Counted from the first letter of the stretch, positions 39,735 to 49,417 are shown. The stretch is 64,000 nucleotides of DNA from JAENVU01 sp963756815 (GCA_963756815.1 CAVWPR010000061.1:186001-250000), one strand, 5' to 3'. Program-made: numbers and translations. Notes: generated by a model not told the origin, from the letters alone.

Positions 39735-39751
39735 CCAACCGGTCGGTACAA
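39735..39751. promoter_or_regulatory. Candidate operator, 17-bp motif (copy 1)
   Basis: CCAACCGGTCGGTACAA, containing a 12-bp palindrome with one mismatched pair. The identical 17 bases occur on the other strand at 42427-42443. It sits between the divergent Rieske (minus) and BVMO (plus) genes. Confidence 0.6.
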
Positions 39752-39761
39752 TCCGCCGACG

Positions 39762-41375
39762 ATGACGCGGCCGTCCGAGACCGAGGTCGACGTGCTGGTC
39801 GTCGGCGCCGGCGTCACCGGCATCCACCAGCTGTACCGTGCGGTCGCCGCCGGGTTCTCGGCGCGTGCTGCTCGAGGCCGGCGACGGCGTGGGCGGCACC
39901 TGGTACTGGAACCGCTACCCGGGCGCCGGTTCGACTCCGAGAGCTACACCTACGGCTACCTGTTCTCGCGGGAGCTCTTCGACGAGTGGGAGTGGCAGGA
40001 GCACTTCGCCGCGCAACCGGAGACCGAGCGGTACCTCAACCACGTCGTCGACCGGTTCGACCTGCGACGCCACATGCGCTTCGGTGCCGCCGTCACCTCG
40101 GCGGAGTACGACGACACGACGGGACGTGGTCCGTCGCCTCGGCGACGGCTCGCGGTACCTCGCCCGGTACCTCGTGGCCGCGACCGGCGTGCTGTCGGTG
40201 CCGGTGTTCCCCGACGTGCCCGGGCCGCGACGGGTTCCGGGGCGAGCAGCACCACACGGCCCGCTGGCCGGACGACACCCGTCGACTTCGCGGGCAAGCG
40301 CGTCGCGGTCGTCGGCACCGGTTCGAGCGGCGTGCAGGTGGTCCCCGCGATCGCGGACGAGGTCGCGTCCCTCACCGTGTACCAGCGCACCGCCAACTGG
40401 TGCACCCCACTCAACAACGCGCCGATCACGACCGAGGACCAGGCCCGGCTGCGCGCGGACTTCGACGAGATCCGGGACCGCTCGACACCTCGGTGCACGG
40501 GTTCCTCCACGCGCCGCCGACCGGACGACGTTCGACGACGCGCCGGACGAGCCCGCGCGCGTTCTACGAGCGCATGTGGACGAGTCCCGGCTTCAGCAAG
40601 CTCACGAGCAACTACACCGACCTGCTGATGGACCCCGCCGCGAACGAGGAGTGGTGCGAGTTCGTCGCCGGCGAAGATCCGCGGCATCGTCGACGATCCG
40701 GTGACCGCGGAGCAGCTGATCCCGCACGACCACCGCTTCGGCGAGCAGCGGCCGCCGTTCGTCACCGGCTACTACGAGGCGTTCAACCGGCCGAACGTCG
40801 ACGCTGGTCGACCTGCAGCGAGACGCCGATCGTCCGGGTGACCGAGCACGGCATCGAGACCACCGACGGCGAGCGCGAGTTCGACGTGATCGTGTGGGCG
40901 ACCGGCTTCGACTTCGGCACCGGCGCGCTCGAACCGCATGGGGGTCCGCGGTCGCGACGGCGTCCGCTCGATCGAGCACTGGGCCGACGGGCCGACCACG
41001 TTCATGGGCGTGATGACGGTGGGATTCCCGAACTTCTTCTTCCCCGGCGGACCGCACGCCGCGGCCGGGAACAACCCCCGGTACAACGGCGACCAGGTCG
41101 ACTTCGTCACCGACCTGCTCGTATACGCACGCGACCACGGCGGTGACGTGATCGACGTCGATCCGAACGCAGAGGACACCTGGACGGCGATGGTCGACCG
41201 GTGGGCCGTGCGGCCGCCAGCTTCGGCCCGAACAGCTACTACTTCGGTGCGAACGTCCCCGGGAAGCCGCGCCGGTACCTCCTGAACTCGGCCGGGCGCC
41301 CGAAGCTGCTGGCCGACATCGCGGAGCAGGAGGCGAGACGGCTTTCCGGCGTTCAGACGGTCGCGACGGGGGTGA
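39762..41375 (+). CDS. Baeyer-Villiger-type flavin monooxygenase (frameshifted)
   Basis: About 530 residues of a class B flavoprotein monooxygenase, which inserts oxygen next to a ketone to form an ester or lactone. The FAD motif is VLVVGAGVTG, the BVMO fingerprint is FRGEQHHTARWP, the NADPH motif is VAVVGTGSSGVQ, and the late ATGFDFGTGAL and FPNFFFPGGPH motifs are present. About a dozen frame changes lie between 39862 and 41338, all correctable by single bases. The 3' end is approximate (stop 41375 in the corrected frame) and overlaps the converging cyclase gene slightly. It is divergent from the Rieske oxygenase. Confidence 0.82.
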
Positions 41376-42412
41376 GGGGCGACCCGACCACGCCCGGCAG
41401 CCGCAACGGTGGCGCGGTGAGCAGGAAGCGGCTGCGCCCGTGCTCCCGCAGCCAGGCCGCGAGCTCGTGCAGGTACCACAGCTCGCCCAGCGGGACGCCG
41501 AGCTTGAACAGGCAGAGGTGGTGGATCGGGAGCAGCGAGTGGCGGCCCTCGGGCCGCTTCCCGCCGACCAGGCCCTCGACCGCGTAGTTGTCGGCGACCA
41601 GCGCCGAGATCTGCGAGTCGGCGATCCACTCCAGGAGCGACTCGTCGCGCGCGTCGAGGTAGGTGCACATCGCGTTCACCTGCACGGGATCCGGATCGCG
41701 GCCCCACTCGAGGACCTTCGTCGCGAAGCCGGTGTGCAGGAGCAGCATGTCGCCCGGCTCCACCACGACGCCGTCGGCCGCCATGATCTCCTCGAGCATC
41801 TGCGGTCGACGCCGCGCCACTCGTGGCCGAGGTGGTGCGCGAGGTCGACGAGCACGCCGCGACCCTGCACCCCGGTCGCGGCCATGTGCTCGAGGCCGAG
41901 ATGATGCGCGAACGCACAGGTGCTCGCTGCCGTCGCCGCGCGCGTCCGGCTGCGGGCCCGACGAGGTCGACGCCGGCGCGGTAGCCGTTGTAGAAGACCG
42001 CCTCCTCCACGCCGTCGCCGTCGGCGTCGAACTCGGCGCCCGCGTGCGCGAGCGAGTCCCACTGCGTGGAGTACTGCAGCCAGAGCGTGACGACGTCGTC
42101 GGCCCAGACGTCGACGTGGTCGGGGTGGCCCCACCGCGCGATGTCGCGCTGGTGGACGTTGTAGAAGGTGTCCGGGTTGCCGTCGAGGTCCTCGGTCGGC
42201 CGGACGATCGGCGGGTACCGGCGCTGGTTCAGCGCGGTGCCGCCGGGATAGTCGAGGGGGAGGCTGAGGCAGAAGCTGATGCCGGCCTGCACCTCGCGCA
42301 CGCCCTCGAGCACCTTCTCGGGCGTGAGCAGGTTGATGCGGCCGAGCTCGTCGTCGTCGCCCCAGTCGCCCCAGGTCGATCCGTTCGGGCGCTGGCGCCA
42401 GCGTCGGGCCAC
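41353..42412 (-). CDS. Cyclase-family (kynurenine-formamidase-like) hydrolase (frameshifted)
   Basis: About 352 residues of the PF04199 cyclase family, metal-dependent amide or ester hydrolases. The start ARRWRQRPNGSTWGDWGDDDELGRINLL is the usual opening, and the active-site motif reads STQWDSLAHAG (Q-x-D-x3-H), with Gln at the first ligand position. GRGVLVDLAHHLGH, GDMLLLHTG and LPIHHLCLFKLGVPLGELW complete the fold. Frame changes are near 41950, 41910 and 41805. GTG 42412 is the best start; no strong ribosome site is visible. It is divergent from an amidohydrolase across a promoter with the second 17-bp motif. Confidence 0.82.
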
Positions 42413-42426
42413 GGCGGCTCGCTTTC

Positions 42427-42443
42427 TTGTACCGACCGGTTGG
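42427..42443. promoter_or_regulatory. Candidate operator, 17-bp motif (copy 2)
   Basis: TTGTACCGACCGGTTGG is the exact reverse complement of the site at 39735-39751. It lies between the divergent cyclase (minus) and amidohydrolase (plus) genes, 15 bases upstream of the cyclase start. Confidence 0.6.
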
Positions 42444-42491
42444 AATACTCTCGGCGGCGCACCGTAGCCCCCCGCCAGGAAGGTCACCACG

Positions 42492-43737
42492 ATGAGCGGC
42501 GAGGACTTCGTGGTCTCGGCCGACGGTCACATCGTCGAGCCCACCGACCTGTTCCACACCCGCCTCCCCCGGCACCTGCGCGACCGCGGGTTCTGGGAGG
42601 AGGACTTCGAGATCGAGCCGCTCGTGGAGGGCGGCGTGCGCGAGTTCGCGCGGGTGCGCACGCCCGGCTTCGAGGGCTGGACCGTCTCGCGCTACCGCCA
42701 CTTCGACGGCACACCGCACACCGGGGACCCCGAGCGGGTCGTCGACGACATGGCGCAGGACGGCATCACGGTGCAGCTCATGCACCCCAACCGCTCGCTG
42801 TTCGCGCTGTACTCCGACGACCACGAGCTCTCGATCGCCCATGCCCGCGTCTACAACGACTACGTCGTCGAGCGGTACGCGCCGTTCTTCGACCGCATCG
42901 TGCCGACCGCGCCGATCCCGCTCACCGACGTCGGCGACGCGGTCGTCGAGATCGAGCGGGTCGCGGCCGCCGGCTTCCGGGCGGTGCTCCTCCCCGCGAT
43001 GGCGCCGCTGCCGTACTGGTCGGAGGAGCTCGAGCCGGTGTGGGACGCGGCGAGCGCGAGCGGGATGCACGCGTTCTTCCACTGCGCCACCGGCGGGGTG
43101 AAGGTCGGCGAGGAGGTGTCGCCCACGCTCCGTCAGGTCATCGCGATGGCCGACGAGCTCAACCAGCCCATGGACCGAAGGCTCGCGTCCAAGCGGATGA
43201 TGACGCAGTGCGTCTACAACACGATCAACCCGCAGCAGATCATCATCGAGCTGATCGGCGGCGGGGTCGCCGAGCGTCACCCCGACCTGCACTTCGGTCT
43301 CATCGAGTTCAACGCCCACTGGCTCGCGTCGCTCGTCGGCGCGATGGACAAGGCGTGGGTCACCGGCGTCGGGCAGGACGCCGACTGGTGGCTCGGCTAC
43401 TGGGACGACGCCCGCGCCGCCGACGACCAGCCGCAGATGGCACGCATGTTCGACGTGAACGACAAGTGGCCGTACCCGCTGCGGCCGAGCGAGTACGTGC
43501 GCCGGCAATTCCACGTGTCGTTCCAGGACGACCCGATCGCCGTCGCCTGCCGCCACGCCACCGGGCTGTCCACGATCATCTGGGGCTCCGACTACCCGCA
43601 CGCCGAGGGCACGTTCCGCGGCAGCCGGGCCCTGATCGACGCGCAGCTCGGCCGCCTCCCCGCAGGACGAGAAGGCGGCGCTCCTCGGGGGCACGCTCGC
43701 CGACCTGCTCGGCCTCGACGTGCCGGTGGCCTCCTGA
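42492..43737 (+). CDS. Amidohydrolase, PF04909-type (one frameshift near 3' end)
   Basis: About 414 residues of the amidohydrolase-2 family. MSGEDFVVSADGHIVEPTDLFHTRLPRHLRD opens with the S-A-D-G-H metal motif. HARVYNDYVVERYAPFFDRIVP, MHAFFHCATGG, FGLIEFNAHWLASLVG and WGSDYPHAEGTF are the later conserved blocks, with the metal-binding His and Asp. It may act as hydrolase or decarboxylase. ATG 42492 is preceded by AGGAAGG. One extra base near 43665 hides the end; the corrected frame gives DEKAALLGGTLADLLGLDVPVAS and stops at 43737. It is similar in type to 33092-34322. Confidence 0.9.
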
Positions 43738-44653
43738 ACGAGCTGCGCTTCGACGGACGGGCCGCGATCGTCACCGGCGCCGGACGCGGCATCGGCCGCG
43801 CGTACGCGCGCCTGCTCGCGGCGCGCGGCGCGCGTGTCGTGGTGAACGATCTCGGCGGCTCGATCGAAGGCGACGGCGCGGATCCGGAACCCGCGGCCGA
43901 GGTTGCCCACGGGATCGTCGCCGACGGTGGTGAGGCGATCGCCGACGCCCACGACGTCGCGACGGCCGACGGGCGCGCAGGCGCTCGTCGACACCTGCGT
44001 CGAGAGGTTCGGTGGCGTCGACATCGTCGTGAACAACGCGGGGATCATCCGCTGGGCCGCACTCACCGATGCCGACGCCGACCACCTGGACCGGCACCTC
44101 GCCGTCCACGTCGGCGCGTCGTACGAAACGAGCCGAGCGGCGTGGCCGCACCTGACCGCACGGGGCGACGGCCGGATCGTGATGACGACGTCGTCCGGGG
44201 TGTTCGGACACCCGGCGAACTTCGCGTACGCCACGGCCAAAGGCGCCGTGATCGGCCTGGCCCGCAGCGCTCGCCACGGCCGGAACCGAGCACGGGATCG
44301 CCGTGAACCTCATCGCGCCCGCCGCCGCGACCCGCATGGGCGGCGAGGGCACCGCGGCCGCCGCGGTGATGACGCCGGAGATGGTCGCGCCGATGGCCGC
44401 GTTCCTCGCGCACGAGTCCTGCCCCGTGACGGGCGAGATCTACCAGGCCGGCGGTGGCCGGTTCGCCCGCATGTTCCTCGCGTCGACGCCCGGGTACGTG
44501 CACACCGGACCGGCGCCGACCATCGAGGACGTCGCCGAGCACTGGGACGCGATCAACGCGGACGAGGGCTACACGACGCCGGCCGACCTCACCGAGTGGT
44601 CGACCGCGTTCACCGCCCACCTCGCGCCACCTGCGCCGGAGCGGGAGCGATGA
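43734..44653 (+). CDS. SDR-family oxidoreductase (frameshifted, non-ATG start)
   Basis: About 305 residues. The protein reads NELRFDGRAAIVTGAGRGIGRAYARLLAARG, then NNAG in VVNNAGIIRWAAL, the Ser in VMTTSSGVFG and the Y-x-x-x-K of FAYATAKGAVIG. A C-terminal extension of about 100 residues (GGGRFARMFLASTPGYVHTG) is as in the hydroxyacyl-CoA dehydrogenase-like SDRs. No ATG, GTG or TTG is in frame upstream; a CTG at 43734 overlapping the amidohydrolase stop is the best start, or a base is wrong there. Frame changes are near 43976 and 44275. Its TGA overlaps the first mini-ORF. Confidence 0.78.
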
Positions 44654-44734
44654 GCGACGCCACGCGAGCACACGCCCGGCACACCAGCGTCGCGTGGCCC
44701 GAGCGGCCCGCACCGAAGGTGCAGGAGCGGGTGG
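44650..44734 (+). CDS. Mini-ORF, first copy (29 codons if one base is restored)
   Basis: It starts with the ATG that overlaps the SDR stop (ATGA) and reads MSDATRAHARHTSVAWPERP then APKVQERV. As given it runs on out of register. Restoring one G near 44730 would end it after 29 codons, with its TGA overlapping the ATG of the second copy, exactly like that copy. It is a basic peptide with no known domain. Confidence 0.4.
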
Positions 44735-44820
44735 ATGAGCGACGCCACGCGAGCACGCGCCCGGCACACCAGCGTCGCCTGGCCCGAGCGGCCCGCACCG
44801 AAGGTGCAGGAGCGGATGGG
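44650..44820 (+). repeat. Tandem direct repeat, two copies of about 85 bp
   Basis: Bases 44650-44734 and 44735-44820 are near-identical, differing at two single bases and around the junction GGGTGG/GGATGGG. Each copy begins ATGAGCGACGCCACGCGAGC and contains CCGAGCGGCCCGCACCGAAGG. The last segment also resembles the mini-ORF at 59170-59265. Confidence 0.85.
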
Positions 44821-44824
44821 ATGA
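44735..44824 (+). CDS. Mini-ORF, second copy (29 residues)
   Basis: A complete 29-residue frame from ATG to TGA, nearly identical to the first copy; the C-terminal part is PERPAPKVQERMG. Its stop overlaps the ATG of the next SDR (ATGA). The upstream GAGCGGGTGG gives a plausible ribosome site. It may be a translated small protein or a coupling leader between the two SDR genes. A diverged relative lies between two genes at 59170-59265 (PERPAPKAHER). Confidence 0.5.
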   Translation: MSDATRARARHTSVAWPERPAPKVQERMG

Positions 44825-45601
44825 GCGACCCGATCGAGATCCCTGCGGCGTTCCCCGACCCGGGTGCGGTCGCGGGCAAGCGCGTCGTGATCACCGGTGC
44901 CGGCCGCGGGCTCGGCGCCCTGCTCGCGCACGCGTTCTCCGCCGCCGGCGCGTCGGTCGCGCTCGTCGCCCGGACCGAGGCCGACCTCAAAGCCGTCGCC
45001 GCAGCGCTGCCCGGACCGAGCCTCGTGCTGATCGGTGACGTCACCGACGAGGACTGCGACGAGGCCGTCGCCGACGCCGTCGTCGCCGAATGGGGCGGGC
45101 TCGACGTGTGGATCGGCAACGCCGGCATCTCGCCGCTGGTCGCCGGCCCGCGTGACGTGAGCGCTTCGGTGTGGCGCCGCATCGTCGAGGTCGACCTCAC
45201 CGCGGCGTTCCTCGGCGCCGCGGGCCGCGTCGCGGGTGATGGCCTCCGGTGGTCGCATCGTGCTCACCGGCTCGGTCCTCGGCGAGCGCCCGCGCGCCGG
45301 GCTCACCCCGTACAGCGCGGCCAAGGCCGGGCTCGTCGGGATGGCGAAGGGGCTCGCGCTCGACCTCGCACCCCAGGGCATCACGGTGAACGTCGTCGCG
45401 CCGGGTTGGTTCGACTCGCCGCTCGCCGACGGCTGGCGCGCCGATCCCGAGCGCTCGGCCGCGATCACCGACCACACGGCGCTGGGCCGGTGGGGTGCAC
45501 CCGCCGACCTCACCGGCGCGTACCTGTTCCTGGCGTCGGAGGCGTCGGCGTTCGTGACCGGCTCGGTGCTGACGGTCGACGGTGGCTACCTGCTCGCCTG
45601 A
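44821..45601 (+). CDS. SDR-family NAD(P)-dependent oxidoreductase (one frameshift)
   Basis: About 260 residues. MSDPIEIPAAFPDPGAVAGKRVVITGAGRGLGALLA carries the cofactor motif, IGNAGISPL is the NAG equivalent, SVLGERPRAGLTPYSAAKAGLVG has the Tyr and Lys, and VTGSVLTVDGGYLL is the usual end. The frame changes near 45232, just before MASGGRIVLTGS, which holds the catalytic Ser. ATG 44821 overlaps the second mini-ORF stop. With the amidohydrolase, SDR and mini-ORFs upstream it forms a plus-strand operon that starts at 42492. Confidence 0.87.
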
Positions 45602-45630
45602 GCACGCGCGCCGGGCCGCCGGGCGCGTGC
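45602..45630. terminator. Hairpin between convergent SDR and TetR genes
   Basis: GCACGCGC and GCGCGTGC form an 8-bp perfect stem, extendable past a bulged G, in the 31-base gap between two converging genes. No T-tract follows on either strand. It is a plausible bidirectional terminator. Confidence 0.45.
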
Positions 45631-45632
45631 GA

Positions 45633-46256
45633 TCAGGACGCGGGCGGACGGGCGAGGCCGTGCCGGAAGATCTCGGCGAACGGTGCCGCCACGTCGTGCG
45701 CCGACAGCACTCCGTCGGGCTTCAGCCAGAGGTACGTGTAGTTGTGCATCCCGAGCCACGCACGCGCCGTGAGCCACGGGTCCAGGTCGCGGAACTCCCC
45801 GGCCTCGACGCCCGCGCGCAGCACCGCCTCGACCCGCCGCTCGTACCCAGCCCGGCGCTCGCGAAACTGGTCCGCCCGCTCGCCGGTGAGCGCGGGGAAC
45901 TCGTGGAGGAAGACCCAGACGTGGTCGGGGTAGCGGTGAATGACGTCGAGGAGCTCCTCGCCGAGCCGTTCGAGCTGCTCCGACGGGGTCCCGCCCGCCG
46001 CGGCGACCCGGTCGGCGCCGGCCATCACCTCGTCCATCACGCGGTCGTGGATGGCGGCGAGCAGCTCCTCCTTCGAGCCGATGTAGTGGTACAGCGTCCC
46101 CTTGCCCAGCTCCGTCGCGTCACACAGCTCCGCGATCCCGGTGGCGTGATAGCCGCGCCGGGCGAAGACCACCGCCGACGTGTCGATGATCTCCTGGCGG
46201 CGCGCCTCCCAGTTGGGGCGGCGGCGAGAGCCGCCGGTCGCGTCGGCCGGTCGCAT
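45633..46256 (-). CDS. TetR/AcrR-family transcriptional regulator
   Basis: A 207-residue repressor with intact frame. The HTH is VVFARRGYHATGIAELCDATELGKGTLYHYIGSKEELLAAI. The C-terminal domain (HRYPDHVWVFLHEFPALTGERADQFRERRAGYERRVEAVLRAG) is of the KstR/FadR-like type that senses acyl-CoA or lipid ligands (known family trait). It is divergent from the acyl-CoA synthetase at 46289, 32 bases apart, and converges with the SDR operon. It is the nearest regulator to the two 17-bp motifs at 39735 and 42427 and a candidate to bind them (inference). Confidence 0.92.
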   Translation of the reverse strand: MRPADATGGSRRRPNWEARRQEIIDTSAVVFARRGYHATGIAELCDATELGKGTLYHYIGSKEELLAAIHDRVMDEVMAGADRVAAAGGTPSEQLERLGEELLDVIHRYPDHVWVFLHEFPALTGERADQFRERRAGYERRVEAVLRAGVEAGEFRDLDPWLTARAWLGMHNYTYLWLKPDGVLSAHDVAAPFAEIFRHGLARPPAS

Positions 46257-46288
46257 CGGGGGCGACGCTAGTGGTCCCGTCCGGCGAC

Positions 46289-47799
46289 ATGAGCTGGTGC
46301 GCGGTGCTCGAGCACCACGCGATCCGCGCGCCGGACCGAGCGATGACCGTCTTCGAGGGCCGCACCACCACCTACGGCGAGATGGCGGCGCAGGTCGCGG
46401 CGAGCGCGGCCGGGCTCGCCGGCCGCGGCGTCGGCGCCGGGGACGTCGTCGCGCTGCTGTCGTACAACTGCCCGGAGTTCTTGGAGACGGTGTTCGCGGC
46501 GAACCACCTGGGTGCGGTCGCGATGCCGATCAACTGGCGGCTCGCCGCGCCCGAGGTGCGCTACATCCTCGAGAACTCCGGCGCGCGCACCGTCGTCGCC
46601 GACAGTGCGCTCGTGGCCCTCGCCGACGACGCGCTCGCTGGCATGGACTCGCCTCCGCTTCGGGTCGCCATCGACCCCTCGGCGCCGAACGGCTGGACGC
46701 CACTCGCCGAGCTCCGCACGCCGGCGGGCGCGACGCCACACGTGCCCGCCGCGGCCGACGACCTCCACCGGTTGATGTACACGTCGGGCACGACCGGCCA
46801 CCCCAAGGGGGTCATGCTCACTCACGCCAACCTCGCGTGGAAGAACGCGGCGCACATCGTGGAGTTCGGGTTCACCGAGCGCGGATCTCGGGCTCGCGTG
46901 CGGCCCGCTGTACCACGTCGGCGCGCTCGACCTCACGACCACCACGCTCATCGCCGCGGGCGCGACCACGATCCTGCACCGCGCGTTCGACGCGGCCGCG
47001 GTCGTCGACGAGCTCGAGCGCTCGCGGCGTCACGACGGTGTGGCTCGCGCCGGCCATGGTGAACGCGATCATGGCGCTCCCGGGCGTCGAGCACCGAGAC
47101 CTCGCGTCGGTCCGGGTCATCATCAACGGCGGCGAGAAGATGCCCATCCCGCTGATCGAGCGCATCCAGCGCACGTTCCCCTCGGCGTGGTTCGCCGACG
47201 CGTACGGGCTCACCGAGACCGTCTCCGGCGACACGTTCCTCGACCGCGACAGCATCGTCACCAAGCTCGGCAGCGTCGGCCGGCCGTGCCTGTTCCTGGA
47301 CCTCGACGTGTGGGACGACGAGGGGCGACCGGTGCCACCGGACGAGCGCGGCGAGATCGTGCTGCGCGGCCCGAAGGTGTTCGCGGGCTACTGGAACGAA
47401 CCCGACGCGACCGCGGCGGCGTTCGCGGGCGGCTGGTTCCACACCGGCGACATCGGCGTGCGTGACGCCGACGGCTACCTCTGGATCGTCGACCGGCTCA
47501 AGGACATGATCGTCTCCGGCGGCGAGAACATCGCGGGCTCCGAGGTCGAGCGCGTCCTGTACGAGCACCCGGCGGTGCTCGAGGTCGCGGTCGTGGGGCG
47601 GCCCGACGACCGTTGGGGCGAGGTGCCGGTCGCGCACGTCGTGCGGCGCGACGGTGCCGAGGTCGGCGAGGACGAGCTGATCGAGCACTGCCGCACGCAG
47701 CTCGCGCGCTTCAAGGTGCCGAAGGCGGTCGTGTTCCTCGACGCGCTCCCCCGCAACCCGTCGGGCAAGGTGCTCAAGCGCGAGCTCCGCGACGGCTGA
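46289..47799 (+). CDS. Acyl-CoA synthetase, AMP-forming (frameshifted)
   Basis: About 502 residues of the ANL superfamily. Motifs are MYTSGTTGHPKGVMLTHANL, ADAYGLTETVSGD, WFHTGDIGVRDADGYLWIVDRLKD, SGGENIAGSEVERVLYEHP and the terminal catalytic-Lys block PRNPSGKVLKREL. The start MSWCAVLEHHAIRAPDRAM was chosen at 46289; a GTG at 46271 is possible. Frame changes are near 46890 and 47025. It is divergent from the TetR at 45633, so it is probably that regulator's target, and it ends at a hairpin before the LysR gene. Confidence 0.88.
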
Positions 47800-47823
47800 C
47801 CGACCTGACCTCGCGGGTCGGTC
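47798..47823. terminator. Hairpin between convergent synthetase and LysR genes
   Basis: GACCGACC and GGTCGGTC form a perfect 8-bp stem with a 10-base loop, starting inside the synthetase stop codon. There is no T-tract. Probable terminator between converging transcripts. Confidence 0.5.
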
Positions 47824-47832
47824 CTCGTCCGC

Positions 47833-48780
47833 CTACCGGTTCCTCTCGCTCGGACGCCGAGCCGAGGTGATGCCGCGCGGCAGCTCGCCCGAGCGCAAGG
47901 CGTTCTCGAGGTGCTCGTCCAGCACCGAACGGAATGCGCGCGCGACCACCGAGGGTTCGACGTCGCGTCGATGCGCCATTGCGACGACACGCGAGAGCCC
48001 GGGTCTGACGAACGGGATGCCCCGCAGCCCCGGTCGCTCGCCCACGACCATGCTCGGGACGACCGCCACCCCGAGACCTGCTTCGACGAGGCTCAGCACG
48101 GCGTCGAGCTCACCGCCCTCCACCGCGATACGCGGCTCGATCCGCGCCCGTCGGCATGCCGCCAGCGTGACCTCGCGCAGGTCGTAGCCCTCGCGGTACA
48201 TCACGAGCGGATGCCGCCCGAGGTCTCGGACGCGGAACGAACGCTCCCGTACAGGACCGTCGACGGCCGTCGCGACGATCAACGGCTCCCGCAACAGTTC
48301 GGTCGTGACCAGCGCAGGATCGTGCGTCTGCAGCGGGAGGACGATCAGTGCCAGATCGAGGTCGCCCTGCGCGAGCAGACGAACGAGGTCTCGGCCGCCA
48401 CGCTCCTCGATGCGGACGGCGATCCCCGGATACGAGGTGCAGAAGGTGCGGAGAACACCAGGGAGCAGGACGGTGGCGAGACTGGGCGTCGCACCGAGAC
48501 GAACGCGACCGCGAGCCAGACCCACGATCTCCTGGACCTGCACCTGGGCATCCTCGACGTCGGCGAGGATCCGCCGCGCGAGCGGGAGCAGCGTCTCGCC
48601 GGCGGTGGTCAACGCAATGTTCCCGCGGGCGCGGCTGAAGAGGTGTGTCCCGAGCTCGCGTTCGAGTGCGCGGATCTGCTTGCTCAACGACGGCTGAGCG
48701 ACATGGACCGCATCTGCCGCCCGCGTGAAGTGGCACAGCTCGGCCACGGCAACGAAGTACTCGAGTTGGCGAATCTGCAT
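47833..48780 (-). CDS. LysR-family transcriptional regulator
   Basis: A 315-residue LysR regulator with intact frame. The winged HTH is MQIRQLEYFVAVAELCHFTRAADAVHVAQPSLSKQIRALERELGTHLF, and the effector domain has GRVRLGATPSLATVLLPGVLRTF and VVPSMVVGERPGLRGIPFVRPGLSRVV. It is divergent from the PEBP gene at 48890; the 109 bases between contain the AT-richer stretch AATCAGATTCACGATATC, likely its binding region. The gene's codon use is slightly less GC-extreme than its neighbours. It probably controls the PEBP and acyl-CoA dehydrogenase pair. Confidence 0.95.
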   Translation of the reverse strand: MQIRQLEYFVAVAELCHFTRAADAVHVAQPSLSKQIRALERELGTHLFSRARGNIALTTAGETLLPLARRILADVEDAQVQVQEIVGLARGRVRLGATPSLATVLLPGVLRTFCTSYPGIAVRIEERGGRDLVRLLAQGDLDLALIVLPLQTHDPALVTTELLREPLIVATAVDGPVRERSFRVRDLGRHPLVMYREGYDLREVTLAACRRARIEPRIAVEGGELDAVLSLVEAGLGVAVVPSMVVGERPGLRGIPFVRPGLSRVVAMAHRRDVEPSVVARAFRSVLDEHLENALRSGELPRGITSARRPSERNR

Positions 48781-48889
48781 GGCAATAGCTTTCGGCTATC
48801 GAAATCAGATTCACGATATCTTGGATGACTCAGACGCTCCTCCGTAGGGTCGACGGCGTCGAAGGAAGTCCGTCAACCCTGGAGGGGCC

Positions 48890-49417
48890 ATGCCGAGCCC
48901 GTACGCCGTCGTACCCGCGGTCGCGACCTTCGAGGTACAGAGCACCGACATCGCCAGTGGCGACCAGCTCGGGACCCGCCAACGAAGCGGGATCTTCGGT
49001 GCGGGCGGTGAGGACCGCTCGCCCCACCTCTCGTGGCGCGGCTTCCCACCCGCGACGAAGAGCTTCGTGGTCACCTGCCTCGACCCGGACGCACCGACCG
49101 GCAGCGGCTTCTGGCACTGGGCCGTCGTCGACATCCCTGCTGCGGTGACCTCGCTCGCGAGCGGCGCCGGCGACGAGGACGGTAGGGATCTCCCCGCCGG
49201 GTCGTTCCAGCTCCACAACGACGCGGGTCTCGCTCGGTACCTCGGTGCCGCCCCACCCGCGGGACACGGTCGTCACGACTACTACTTCGTGGTGCACGCC
49301 ATCGACTGCGCGAGTCTCGGGCTGAGCCCAGAGACCTCGAACGCGATGCTCGGCTTCAACCTGTTCGGTCACACGCTCGCGCGGGCGACGCTCGTCGCGT
49401 GGCACGAGCAGGCGTGA
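48890..49417 (+). CDS. YbhB/YbcL-type phosphatidylethanolamine-binding protein
   Basis: A 175-residue PEBP-family (Raf-kinase-inhibitor-like) protein. Signatures are FGAGGEDRSPHLSWRGFPPATKSFVVTCLDPDAPTGSGFWHWAVVDIPA, where D-P-D-A-P and G-x-x-H-W form the ligand pocket, and HDYYFVVHAIDC. Cellular role in bacteria is mostly unknown. ATG 48890 follows GGAGGGG. Its TGA overlaps the GTG of the acyl-CoA dehydrogenase (GTGA). The pairing of PEBP with a dehydrogenase under a LysR gene is unusual. Confidence 0.92.
   Translation: MPSPYAVVPAVATFEVQSTDIASGDQLGTRQRSGIFGAGGEDRSPHLSWRGFPPATKSFVVTCLDPDAPTGSGFWHWAVVDIPAAVTSLASGAGDEDGRDLPAGSFQLHNDAGLARYLGAAPPAGHGRHDYYFVVHAIDCASLGLSPETSNAMLGFNLFGHTLARATLVAWHEQA

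Noticed and set aside
39762..41587. BVMO frame continuing to 41587
   Set aside because: The last part is antisense to the cyclase-family gene; a one-base correction near 41338 gives a normal end at about 41375.
44650..44824. CRISPR-like or mobile repeat
   Set aside because: There are only two contiguous copies without spacers, no Cas or transposase genes, and each copy is a potential reading frame in register with its neighbours.
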